A stretch of DNA of 64,000 bases from an uncultured Mobiluncus sp. (GTDB taxonomy: Bacteria; Actinomycetota; Actinomycetes; Actinomycetales; Actinomycetaceae): positions 1-64,000 of the forward strand of contig NZ_CALUCZ010000010.1 in assembly GCF_943914685.1 (NCBI RefSeq). Reading direction: 5' to 3'. Both the position numbers and the translations under genes were made by a program. This document shows positions 8,555 to 17,562 of this stretch, one piece after another (positions within the stretch are counted from its first letter, which is position 1; every line of letters begins with the position of its first letter). The notes beneath the pieces are model-generated. The model was not told the origin of the DNA. It saw only the letters and a list, made by a program, of their open reading frames with translations, and did no database searches.

Positions 8555-8881
8555 TTAGGCGAGAGCGGCCTCGATTTCTGCCTTGAACTGAGAACGCGGC
8601 CGACCTCCGATAATCTGGTGAACGACCTCGCCACCCTTGAAAATATTGAAAGTCGGAATGGCGGAAACCCCGTACTGGGCCTGGATTGACGGATTGTTAT
8701 CAACGTCACACTTGGCGACTTTCAGGCGATCGCCAAAATCAGCGGCAAGCTGATCCACAATCGGCGCCATCTGACGGCACGGACCGCACCAGACCGCCCA
8801 GAAATCCACCAGCACCGGCACGTCAGATTCCAAAACCTCGGCAGCGAAATTGCTTTCGCTCACTTCAATCACATTGGACAT
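8555..8881 (-). CDS. trxA: Thioredoxin
   Basis: A 108-residue thioredoxin with the active site WCGPC (in VDFWAVWCGPCRQMAPI), the buried Asp of LVDF and the cis-Pro loop SAIPTF. It is a cytosolic disulfide reductase recycled by the TrxB encoded just upstream on the same strand (69-nt gap), so the two are probably co-transcribed. Confidence 0.97.
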   Translation of the reverse strand: MSNVIEVSESNFAAEVLESDVPVLVDFWAVWCGPCRQMAPIVDQLAADFGDRLKVAKCDVDNNPSIQAQYGVSAIPTFNIFKGGEVVHQIIGGRPRSQFKAEIEAALA

Positions 8882-8950
8882 TATGTTTACCTTTCTCTCG
8901 TGTGTAATCTCTCCCGGCAGTCGCCGGCTGAAAAGTTCTGTTAATCGGGC

Positions 8951-9886
8951 TCAGAGGTGAATCTGAGCGTCTTGGTCTTTAATGTAGCGGTCCGCGTCGA
9001 TGGCCGCACGGCAGCCGGAAGCCGCCGAAGTCACCGCTTGGCGATAAATCGCGTCCGTGACGTCCCCCGCGGCGAACACGCCCGGCATGGAAGTGCGCGT
9101 GGAGGGAGAATCGACCCAAATGTTGCCTTGTGAATCCAACTGCAGCTGATCGCGTACGAGTTCGGTGCGCGGCAGGTGACCGGCGGCAATGAAGATGCCG
9201 CCGACCGGCACCGTCTTAGTTTCCCCGGTTTTCACGTTGCGTAACGTGACGGACTCTACCTTGTCTGTGCCGTTGATGGACTCCACGACCGTGTCGAACT
9301 CAAACGAAATCTTTTCTTCGTTAAACGCCTTGGCCTGCATAGCCGCGCTGGCCCGCAGCTCATCGCGGCGGTGCACCACCGTGACCGAGGAACCGTAGTG
9401 AGTCAGGAACACGGCCTCCTCCATCGCGGAGTCCCCGCCACCCACGACCATGATGGGTTGATCGCGGAAAAAGAACCCGTCACAAGTGGCGCAGTAGGAC
9501 ACCCCGTGACCGGCGTGCTCTTCTTCGCCCGGAACGTCCAAAGTGCGGTAACCCGACCCGGTCGCGATAATGACCGTGCGACCCTGGTGAGTGCCCTCAT
9601 CAGTCACGACAGTCTTAATGTCGCCGCGCAAATCGAGTTTCAGGGCGTCCTCATAGATGACCTCAACCCCGAAACGCTCAGTTTGTTCCAGCATTTCCTG
9701 CATCAGGTCCGGGCCTTGGATCCCGTCCTTAAAACCGGGATAGTTTTCCACCAGGGTCGTGTTCATCAGCATTCCACCGATGTTCATTGACCCTGCCACC
9801 AGCAGTGTTTTCAAGGCGGCTCGTCCCGCGTAAATCCCCGCGGTGTAACCGGCCGGACCAGAACCGATAATAATGACGTCGTACAA
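8951..9886 (-). CDS. trxB: Thioredoxin reductase (NADPH)
   Basis: A 311-residue low-molecular-weight thioredoxin reductase. FAD-binding GSGPAGYTAGIYAGRAALK is at the N-terminus, the redox-active CATC lies in YCATCDGFFFRDQP, NADPH-binding VVGGGDSAMEEA and HRRDELRAS follow, and the C-terminal FAD motif GVFAAGDVTD is intact. It transfers electrons from NADPH to TrxA. Confidence 0.97.
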   Translation of the reverse strand: MYDVIIIGSGPAGYTAGIYAGRAALKTLLVAGSMNIGGMLMNTTLVENYPGFKDGIQGPDLMQEMLEQTERFGVEVIYEDALKLDLRGDIKTVVTDEGTHQGRTVIIATGSGYRTLDVPGEEEHAGHGVSYCATCDGFFFRDQPIMVVGGGDSAMEEAVFLTHYGSSVTVVHRRDELRASAAMQAKAFNEEKISFEFDTVVESINGTDKVESVTLRNVKTGETKTVPVGGIFIAAGHLPRTELVRDQLQLDSQGNIWVDSPSTRTSMPGVFAAGDVTDAIYRQAVTSAASGCRAAIDADRYIKDQDAQIHL

Positions 9887-10025
9887 AAAGACTCCCTTTG
9901 GTAAGAAAACGGTAGATAAAATTTATTGTAGCTGTGAATCCTTACCAAGGAGATAGAATTCGCTGAGAGCCAAGCGAAAACAGTGACGAAAGCCACCTGA
10001 CTTGGGAAAACCTCACGAAGAAAAC

Positions 10026-10946
10026 CTAACCGAGGACCTGAATCTCGGAAATATTCAAACGGTACTCGCCCCCGGCAGCGGTAGGCATCTCGGTACACCA
10101 CAAAACCAGGCTATTCGTTTCCACCGGCTGAGCTAGATGGTAGGTGATTGTGGAGGACAAGGGTTGAGACCCTAGGACGGTAGCCTGCCGGAAATTTTCA
10201 GCATTGCCTTGGCGCAGCTCCAGATTGCCGCCCGTCGAGGCGGAATTCACCACGACCTTTTTCACCTGTACCGGGGAGTCTCCGAGGTTTATCACCAGAC
10301 CGTAGCCGCGTCCGCCAGCCAACACGGCCGAACGCAGCGCCGCAGTGCGCCAAGATGTCTCAGCCTTACCGTCAACCGCTAAGCCTGCCAGTTCGGGATG
10401 GTCGTAACCGTCGGACAGGCCCGAGACCGAAGACACACCGGTTATGGGTAGCGGGGTCGGCGCAGCTTCGGGCAGCACCTGCAAGTCAGGGACGGGAGAC
10501 AGGTCCAGGGAAGTATCAGCTTTCAGTGACGAAGAATGCGGCCAGAACCAGGCAAACAGCGCCAACACGGTCGCCACCACCACCCCCAACACCGCTATTT
10601 TTATGGTCAGAGCCGATTCGGCAGCGGGGACTTCCTCATGGTTAGGGGTGTAATCGGTGGCAGCCTGGCGCGCATTGGTGAGGCTGGTGTTCAAAACTTC
10701 GGTGGTTCCCGCTTTCCAGGTGGCCCAGTCTTTGCGCAGGCGTTTGCGGTCAGCGCCCCAGGATTTGCCGGTAACCTCGTCAATGACGTCCTCACCGGTC
10801 AAGGTATCTTCGTCAGGCACGTCAATGACGTGTTCCTCAGATTCAGCCGATTGAGGAGAATCGTTGAACAAGGGAGTGGGCTGGGGAGGAACGCCGGCAG
10901 AGACAGAACGGAACACCGGTGCGCCATTTGACTTGGTGTTATCCAC
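10026..10946 (-). CDS. Membrane-anchored protein with an extracytoplasmic discoidin-like domain
   Basis: A 306-residue protein with about 115 charged cytoplasmic residues, one membrane helix (about 116-136, IKIAVLGVVVATVLALFAWFW) and an outer domain of about 165 residues. The outer part contains YDHPELAGLAVDGKAETSWRT, like the F5/8C (discoidin) fold where 'DG...TSW' marks the start. It follows murJ on the same strand. In M. tuberculosis MviN (Rv3910) the same kind of outer domain sits at the C-terminus after a pseudokinase; here it is a separate gene and no kinase motif is seen. Start is GTG 10946 after GGGGG. Its job is unknown; a role in regulating MurJ is inferred. Confidence 0.6.
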   Translation of the reverse strand: MDNTKSNGAPVFRSVSAGVPPQPTPLFNDSPQSAESEEHVIDVPDEDTLTGEDVIDEVTGKSWGADRKRLRKDWATWKAGTTEVLNTSLTNARQAATDYTPNHEEVPAAESALTIKIAVLGVVVATVLALFAWFWPHSSSLKADTSLDLSPVPDLQVLPEAAPTPLPITGVSSVSGLSDGYDHPELAGLAVDGKAETSWRTAALRSAVLAGGRGYGLVINLGDSPVQVKKVVVNSASTGGNLELRQGNAENFRQATVLGSQPLSSTITYHLAQPVETNSLVLWCTEMPTAAGGEYRLNISEIQVLG

Positions 10947-11095
10947 GCCGCCCCCTTAATCTCAGCCGATTTATGAATTTTAGCCCATGATTGAAAACCG
11001 CGGCAAAACATCGAGGAATTCCCCCGTCCCGGGCAAACGGGGACAAATCCGCACATTTCAGCGATATCTCACGAAAGCCTGAAGTTTGTCGCGGG

Positions 11096-12826
11096 TTAGC
11101 GTCGGCGCAGCTTTGCAGCGAATCCCCGCACTTCCCGCACCCGGAACACCCACAGCGCCGCGAAGTACAGGGGAGCCATGACCAGCGCCACCACCAGGCA
11201 ACGCCAGGCCCCGGAGACAAAAGTGGCGCCATAAGTCCAGTTCGCGCCAGGAGCAGGAATAACGAACGTCAATAACACCCAAGCCGGAATCCCCGCCACG
11301 ACGACCGCCACCAACAAACGCAGGTAATGACCGAAAACTTGGGCGAATATGGCTTTTGAAAAACCCCGGTGGCGCAACAATACCAGACCCAACAGCGCGG
11401 AGGTGGTCAGGGAAAGCGGTTCGGCCGCGGCCGTAACCGGAACCCAGAAAAAGGGGCTGAGCAGCACATACGCAATCAAACCGAGGAGGGCAGTCAGGAA
11501 TGGGAAAGGCAGCATCAGGAAAAACTGGGTGCGGGTGTCTTCCAGGGCATACAGGGCGCGGGAGGTGGTGGAAAAAATGACTTGCCCCGGAATGCCTAAG
11601 CTCAAAATGATGAGGATGACGGCCAAAGCTTGGGCCTGCTGGGGAGGCAGGGCGGTGGCGGTGACATTAGCTAGCGGCAGCGCTCCCACGATTAACATGC
11701 CCGCTAAAAGGAAGTTGAACAGGCTGGACAGCCGGGCGGCATGCAGGTAGTCCTCGGCCAAAGCCGGGATATCGTCCCTGGTGGCGTGCAGAGCCATCGA
11801 GGTAAAGACCGCGGTTGTCACGGAAATCGTCACCAGGGATTGGGGCAGCATATACAGCGTGTTGGCGTATTGGTAGATAGCGAAACCGGGATAGAAATTA
11901 CCGTCCAGCTGACCGGCGCCGTTAGCCGCCGAGGCGATACGCGCCACAATCAAATTCATAAACGTATTGGCTAACAGGCCCGCAAACGCCCAGGCCGCGA
12001 CCCGCCCGGTGTGACGAAAACCCAAACCGCGCCAGTGAAAATTGGCGCGCAGCCGAAAACCGAGGTGCATGAGGGGAAACACCAGAATAATTGCTTGCAG
12101 GATAATCCCCAACGTCATGGAACCGGCCAACAGAGCAATTCGGGCCGTATCCCACTTCGACACATCAAAGTCGTGGGCCGGGGCGGTGCCGTAAAAGTTG
12201 ATGAACACCCCCAGCCCGGCAATCCCCACCAGGTTATTCACCACCGGGGACCACATATAGGGACCGAAACTGGACAGGGAGTTCAGCACCTGTCCCAGCA
12301 GGGCGTAAGTGCCGTAAAAGAAGATTTGGGGTAGACACCACAGGGCAAAAATGACGGTCAGGTTAAACAGTTTCGGCTGCATTCCTCCCGCGAACAGCAT
12401 CACCAGGGGCCAGGCCAGAGCTACCGACAGCACAGTCAAACCCAACAAAGCGATAGAAGCGAGGGTGAGCAGGGCGTTTACCCGATCGACCCCCTCTTTA
12501 CCGCTGTTGTTTGCTAGCGCGCGCACGATGGTGGGCACCAGAATCGCGTTCAAAATCCCGCCCGCCAGCAGGTTATACAGCGTGTTAGGCAGGATATTGG
12601 CGGTGTTGAATGAGTCGGCGATACCGAACCCGCCGATGGCCACCACCAGCAGCCATTGGCGCACGAAGCCCAGCACGCGGGACACCAAGGTTCCCGCCGC
12701 CATGATGGCGCTGGATTTCCCCGTTTTCGTATTTGCCACCCCGTCAGCGACTTGGCGCAGCTGCGGGGGGGCTTTCGGGTTCGGGCTGGAATCCGGCGCC
12801 GGTTCGTTCATTGGTTTTTCACTCAC
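11096..12826 (-). CDS. murJ: Lipid II flippase MurJ (MviN family)
   Basis: A 576-residue polytopic membrane protein of the MOP superfamily, with a cytoplasmic N-terminus of about 40 residues and about 14 predicted membrane segments. Family marks include SSAIMAAGTLVSRVLGFVRQ with the conserved Arg near the first helix, and FNTANILPNTLYNLLAGG. It moves lipid-linked peptidoglycan precursors across the membrane. The GTG start at 12826 overlaps the end of the upstream gene by 8 nt, so translation is probably coupled. It ends soon after the last helices; the fused pseudokinase region known in mycobacteria is absent. Confidence 0.92.
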   Translation of the reverse strand: MSEKPMNEPAPDSSPNPKAPPQLRQVADGVANTKTGKSSAIMAAGTLVSRVLGFVRQWLLVVAIGGFGIADSFNTANILPNTLYNLLAGGILNAILVPTIVRALANNSGKEGVDRVNALLTLASIALLGLTVLSVALAWPLVMLFAGGMQPKLFNLTVIFALWCLPQIFFYGTYALLGQVLNSLSSFGPYMWSPVVNNLVGIAGLGVFINFYGTAPAHDFDVSKWDTARIALLAGSMTLGIILQAIILVFPLMHLGFRLRANFHWRGLGFRHTGRVAAWAFAGLLANTFMNLIVARIASAANGAGQLDGNFYPGFAIYQYANTLYMLPQSLVTISVTTAVFTSMALHATRDDIPALAEDYLHAARLSSLFNFLLAGMLIVGALPLANVTATALPPQQAQALAVILIILSLGIPGQVIFSTTSRALYALEDTRTQFFLMLPFPFLTALLGLIAYVLLSPFFWVPVTAAAEPLSLTTSALLGLVLLRHRGFSKAIFAQVFGHYLRLLVAVVVAGIPAWVLLTFVIPAPGANWTYGATFVSGAWRCLVVALVMAPLYFAALWVFRVREVRGFAAKLRRR

Positions 12827-15362
12827 GCCTGTCTCCCGTTTTGAACTTACGGTTCTTTGGGCCTTTCACGATACGCCGGACAATGCCGAAAACCAACACG
12901 GCAGCCAGCAAACCAGCGACAATGTAGGTTCCGGTGGACTCCCATTCGGCCCTGACCCGCACCTGGATAGTTTCCGCCGCGCCGATACTTTGCCCCGCCG
13001 GATTGGTCAGCTGCACGGTGACCTGCACGTCCCCGGAACCGACCGCTTTCACGGGAATGCGGAACTGGCCGATGGAATGGGGCGCGATAGTGAGGGTCTC
13101 GACCGGATCGAACTGCAGGCGTGTATCCGTTGGGGTCAGTTTCAGGCGCACGCTCACAGCTTGGTCCCAGCCGTTAGAGACGGAAATCGGCAGTTGGGCG
13201 CTCTTATCGATGAGGTTGATGACCGAAGCCGGTTGGGCTTGAACCAAACCAAGCAGAGCAGTGGACACATCAGGATCAAGCGTGTTCGGGGCAATGTCAA
13301 GATCAGCCGGGTTTTGCGGATGGCGGGCGTGGTCAATTGCGGTCTGTTTTTCAGCCGCGGTGCCTGTCGCCCAAATCAGCCCGTCAGGGGCAGAACCCGC
13401 ACAAGACGCACAGTTGCTTGCGACTTGAAGTGCGTCAAACATGAGTTGGAAACGTTGCGGATCGGCCATGGTAGCACTGAGAGCCTCGGCTGCTTGCAGA
13501 TTATTGGCCGCTGCTATGGACGGGTTGGAATACCAAATCACGCTGGGAAGGTTACGTTTCGGGTCGGGATTGGTTGAGCCAGAAGTAAAAATGCTTGGGT
13601 CAGTCGGTGCCGGGTAAGGGTCAGGCACAGTCACAGTTACCGGCTTAGCTGGGGTTTTACCCGCGACTTCGGGGCCGTCGGGACTTTCGGGGCGAACTGT
13701 GTTCCAGGCGGGGAACGTCAACCAGCGAGCCTGCGAAAGCCCCTCCATGACAGCCTTTTGAGCGGCGTCGGCACTGTAATCACGCCTAGCACCCGCCGCA
13801 AACAGGCGCGGGGCGAAAGGACGCTGCCGGGTCAAAACAGCGGTTTGCGCCAAAGCCCACTGACGGGCCGCCACAGGAGAAAGCTCGGTGAGTGAATCAG
13901 CGCCACCGGCTGGCGTCATGCCCGAAGCATTGGCAGCGATTTTGTTTGTGCTGTCAGTGCCGGTTTGGTCGGCCGGATCAGAGGCAGGAAGCCCGTTTAA
14001 AAGGCGCGAAAGCTGAGCATCCAAAGTCCATCCGAGGCTTTGAATCGCCATTTCCTCATGTCGGCCGACGAAGTTGATAAGACGGCGGGCATCCGGGTCA
14101 TGGGACAGAGGACGCAGGTCATCACTGAATCCCGAATCGGGGGACAAAATCATCGGGCGGTCCGCACCCCACAGCAGGTTTTCACCCGCCACGTCCCCCG
14201 ACGGCAAGTATTTTTGGCTGAAATCGGGCCACAACAAAAGGTTTGCCCGGTAATCGGGAAGTTTTTCGCTGACTTTTTTGGCCAAGTCTGCGGCGGCTTC
14301 GTCAAGGCGTGAACGGGAGAAATCATCCAACCAAGACGTGTTCGCGGCCGCAAAGTCACCCGGAGGAAGATAAGCAATGGGTTGTTTTCCACACAATCCG
14401 CCCGCCAGACTGTTGGCCACACTGGGCTGGGTCGGGGTTGGGTGCGGGGTTTCGGCAGCTGGTTGGGTCGGCCCGTTTTCAAGGTTCAGTAGGTTCGCCG
14501 CGTCGTTGATGCCGTTCAGTTCCGGTTCCAGGAGGAGCGGGTCAAAAACGGGGGTCAGTCCGGTGGCGGTGGCCAGTTCGCACACTGTTTGCATCCGGGT
14601 ACTGCTCACCTCAGCCAGGTTCGGCAGCGGCCAGGTCGAGGCCAAAATGTCAGCTTTGGTGGTTGTGACGGGTACAAAAGCCAGCAGCTCGCTGGGCTCA
14701 AAGGTCGCCCCGGAATCCCAGAGCAAAAACGAGCGGTTCTGGGCGCTGTGGGATAAATCAGCGCCAGACGCTTTGCCCGTCCCGGTATCGGTCGGGTCCG
14801 GGGTAAAAGTCAAGGTCAACGGCCGAGGTCCCCACCGATCCGAGCCCCCCAAGGGCAAATCAGTCACCGGAACGTGCAGCGTCACCTGCTGGGGTTTGCC
14901 CGCGGTGAGGCGGGTCATTCGCTGGGTCGAGACAGTTTGGAGGTTTCTCTGTAAACGCGCGTCATTGTCCCGGGCGTCCATCCACTGGTTCAGTTCTTCG
15001 CGCGTGACGGGGGTTTGGGTCGAAACTTCGAGACTAAGCGTGCCCGAGAAGGCTTGGTGGTAATCAGAGTTGACCTCCAACAGGGCGTTTACAGTCAATT
15101 CCGTGGTGTCCGGCGTCACTATGGGGGTCATCGCGGTGATTTCCAGGTGAACGCCCTGATGATTGAAGCCCGATCTGCAGAAGGCAGGAGCGGAGCGTGA
15201 GCTGGTCGCAGACCTACAGGGGCTCGCAGAAGGGGTGGGGGAAGGTTTTTCCGTTTGGGACTGTGCCAGGCCGGGCGTGCCGCCAGCCAGCGACACGACA
15301 GACAACGCCGCTAAACCGAGAAAGACGCGGGAAATAAACGAAATCGACCGGCGCAGCTTCAA
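12819..15362 (-). CDS. Secreted/membrane DUF6049-like protein (Rv3909 position)
   Basis: An 847-residue exported protein. Starting at TTG 15362, residues 1-33 form a clear signal peptide (MKLRRSISFISRVFLGLAAL..., ending near GLAQS), whereas the longer frame would bury it. TTG 15362 overlaps the TGA of the NUDIX gene (TTGA), so coupling is likely. The large extracytoplasmic part is followed by a single membrane helix near the end (TYIVAGLLAAVLVFGIVRRIV) and a basic tail. Size, topology and position between a NUDIX gene and murJ match mycobacterial Rv3909. The function is unknown; an envelope role is inferred from context. Confidence 0.7.
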   Translation of the reverse strand: MKLRRSISFISRVFLGLAALSVVSLAGGTPGLAQSQTEKPSPTPSASPCRSATSSRSAPAFCRSGFNHQGVHLEITAMTPIVTPDTTELTVNALLEVNSDYHQAFSGTLSLEVSTQTPVTREELNQWMDARDNDARLQRNLQTVSTQRMTRLTAGKPQQVTLHVPVTDLPLGGSDRWGPRPLTLTFTPDPTDTGTGKASGADLSHSAQNRSFLLWDSGATFEPSELLAFVPVTTTKADILASTWPLPNLAEVSSTRMQTVCELATATGLTPVFDPLLLEPELNGINDAANLLNLENGPTQPAAETPHPTPTQPSVANSLAGGLCGKQPIAYLPPGDFAAANTSWLDDFSRSRLDEAAADLAKKVSEKLPDYRANLLLWPDFSQKYLPSGDVAGENLLWGADRPMILSPDSGFSDDLRPLSHDPDARRLINFVGRHEEMAIQSLGWTLDAQLSRLLNGLPASDPADQTGTDSTNKIAANASGMTPAGGADSLTELSPVAARQWALAQTAVLTRQRPFAPRLFAAGARRDYSADAAQKAVMEGLSQARWLTFPAWNTVRPESPDGPEVAGKTPAKPVTVTVPDPYPAPTDPSIFTSGSTNPDPKRNLPSVIWYSNPSIAAANNLQAAEALSATMADPQRFQLMFDALQVASNCASCAGSAPDGLIWATGTAAEKQTAIDHARHPQNPADLDIAPNTLDPDVSTALLGLVQAQPASVINLIDKSAQLPISVSNGWDQAVSVRLKLTPTDTRLQFDPVETLTIAPHSIGQFRIPVKAVGSGDVQVTVQLTNPAGQSIGAAETIQVRVRAEWESTGTYIVAGLLAAVLVFGIVRRIVKGPKNRKFKTGDRRE

Positions 15363-15871
15363 CGGTGCACCCCCAACATTTTTCGAGCCAACGCTCCAAT
15401 GCGGCGTTCGGCCGGAAAAGCCAAACGTTTGTCCAGCAGGGACAGCGGCACCCACTGGGCGGTGCAAGCCTCGTGGTCCGGGTCATGCTCCGCCGTAATC
15501 TCACCACCGGTAGCCTCCAGCAAAAAGTGGTGAACGACCTTGTGAACCCGCCGGTCAGGGCCAGAAAACCAGTAATCCATCGAGGAGAGGTAACGCACCG
15601 GACGGCACTCGATACCGGTTTCCTCCTGGACTTCACGAGCGGCAGCTTGGGGAATCGTCTCGTCCGGTTCTACGTGCCCTTTGGGCAGCAGCCATTCCAG
15701 ACGACCGGCGCGACCTTGACGCAAAATCAACGCGGCGCACACCTTTCCCTCAATGAGTTTCACCGCCAGCCCTCCCGCGCTGACCTCTTCCACTATCGGC
15801 AGCAGGCGCCCCGAACGCGACCGGTAAAAGCCCTCGGGGGCGGGCTGATTCGATTCCGGCGCGGCTGACAT
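15359..15871 (-). CDS. NUDIX hydrolase (MutT4-like)
   Basis: A 170-residue NUDIX hydrolase. The Nudix box is complete: GHVEPDETIPQAAAREVQEE followed by TGI, fitting GX5EX7REUXEEXGU. Such enzymes hydrolyse nucleoside diphosphates linked to another moiety; the exact substrate cannot be read. It is first in the leftward operon that continues into the DUF6049 protein and murJ, the same order as mutT4-Rv3909-mviN in M. tuberculosis. Confidence 0.88.
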   Translation of the reverse strand: MSAAPESNQPAPEGFYRSRSGRLLPIVEEVSAGGLAVKLIEGKVCAALILRQGRAGRLEWLLPKGHVEPDETIPQAAAREVQEETGIECRPVRYLSSMDYWFSGPDRRVHKVVHHFLLEATGGEITAEHDPDHEACTAQWVPLSLLDKRLAFPAERRIGALARKMLGVHR

Positions 15872-15985
15872 ACGTCGATTTTATATAAAATAGTGCCGAG
15901 GTTTTTCTAACCGGTTGAAAACCCGGTAAAAAGTCCCGGTAATAGGCCAATCATTGTGAGGAAAACATAGCCAGAAAGGAGGGCC

Positions 15986-17509
15986 ATGACCGAAACGACC
16001 GCGAAAAACGCACTCCCGACCCAAACTCGCCCGGTTGCGGCAGGGGAACAGTCCGGCACGAAGGCAAGTCGGCAGGACGCGGTGCGCCGTGAGCTGGAAG
16101 CGAAAGTGGTGCCTCTCGGAGAGGTGTTCGCCGCCGCCGGCTTTGAGATTGCGCTGGTCGGAGGGCCGGTACGCGATGCCCTGCTGGGGATTACCCCCCA
16201 CGACCTTGACCTGACCACTTCGGCGCGTCCCGACGAAACCGAGGCGGTACTGCGCTCGTGGGCGGACGCGGTGTGGGACGTGGGACGCAACTACGGTACT
16301 TTGGGAGCCCGCAAAGGCGACGATGTATTCGAAATCACGACCTATCGTAGCGACGACTACCAGCGTGATTCGCGCAAACCTACCGTCAAGTTCGGCGACA
16401 CGTTGGAGGGGGACCTGTTCCGCCGCGATTTCACGGTTAATGCCATCGCACTGCGCCTGCCTACCCTGGAGCTGGTGGACCCCACCGGGGGACTCAACGA
16501 TTTAGCGGCCGGGATTTTGCGCACCCCTATCGACCCGGAAGAATCATTTTCGGACGACCCCCTGCGGATTATGCGCGCGGCCCGATTCGCTGCCCAACTT
16601 GAGTTTGACGTGGATTACGAAACGATGCAGGCGATGGAAACCATGCGCGAACGGCTGAGCATTGTTTCCCCTGAGCGTGTTCAGGCCGAACTGTCCCGCC
16701 TGATGACCGCCAAAGCGCCGCGCCGCGGGCTGGAGCTGATGGTTTATACCCAACTGGCCGACCAGGTCTTGCCCGAACTGATGGATTTGCGCGAGATGCA
16801 AGACGAACACAAACGTCACAAGGACGTGTGGGAACACTCCTTGACCGTGCTCGACCAGGCGATTGCCCAGGAAACCGGGCCGGACGGGCCGGTGCCCGCA
16901 CCGGATTTGGTGCTGCGCCTGGCGGCGATTTTGCACGATATTGGTAAGCCCGCGACCCGGCGTTTCGAGGCCGGCGGAGTCGTGACTTTCCACCAGCACG
17001 ACGTGGTTGGCGCTCGGATTACCCGCGCCCGCCTGAAAGCCTTGAAATATGACAAAGCGACGATTCGTGATGTGTCCCGCCTGGTCGCTCTGCACCAGCG
17101 GTTTCACGGCTACGGGGAACAAGTGTGGACCGATTCCGCCGTGCGCCGCTACATCACCGATGCCGGTCCCCTGCTGGAACGCCTGCATCGCCTGACTCGT
17201 GCCGACTGCACGACCCGCAACGTGAAAAAAGCTCACCGCCTAGCGGCTGCCTATGACGACCTGGAAACCCGGATTCGGGAGCTGAAAGCCCAGGAGGAAC
17301 TCGACGCGGTGCGTCCCGAACTCAACGGGGACGAAATCATGGAAATCCTGGGGATTCCCGCCGGCCCGGACGTCGGCAGAGCTTATCGGTATATGCTGGC
17401 CTACCGGATGGAACACGGTCCGGTCGGACACGATAATGCCACTGCCGTTCTGCGTGACTGGTGGGAAAAATGGCACAATGGTACGAAAGAGCAGGACAAA
17501 GCGCGGTAA
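15986..17509 (+). CDS. pcnA: CCA tRNA nucleotidyltransferase
   Basis: A 507-residue class II nucleotidyltransferase. The head domain shows LVGGPVRDALLG and the metal-binding DLDLTTS, then GTLGARKGDDVFEITTYR; the neck has RRDFTVNAIALRLPTLELVDPTGG; the C-terminal half contains an HD domain (LRLAAILHDIGKPATR). It adds or repairs the 3'-CCA of tRNAs. The gene is divergent from the NUDIX-murJ operon, as in mycobacteria. The ATG follows AAAGGAGG at 15975-15982. Confidence 0.92.
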   Translation: MTETTAKNALPTQTRPVAAGEQSGTKASRQDAVRRELEAKVVPLGEVFAAAGFEIALVGGPVRDALLGITPHDLDLTTSARPDETEAVLRSWADAVWDVGRNYGTLGARKGDDVFEITTYRSDDYQRDSRKPTVKFGDTLEGDLFRRDFTVNAIALRLPTLELVDPTGGLNDLAAGILRTPIDPEESFSDDPLRIMRAARFAAQLEFDVDYETMQAMETMRERLSIVSPERVQAELSRLMTAKAPRRGLELMVYTQLADQVLPELMDLREMQDEHKRHKDVWEHSLTVLDQAIAQETGPDGPVPAPDLVLRLAAILHDIGKPATRRFEAGGVVTFHQHDVVGARITRARLKALKYDKATIRDVSRLVALHQRFHGYGEQVWTDSAVRRYITDAGPLLERLHRLTRADCTTRNVKKAHRLAAAYDDLETRIRELKAQEELDAVRPELNGDEIMEILGIPAGPDVGRAYRYMLAYRMEHGPVGHDNATAVLRDWWEKWHNGTKEQDKAR

Positions 17510-17562
17510 CCCCGTTTCACCCCTAGAGGCGAATCGGGAAAACTGTGGCGAGGACAGGTATC

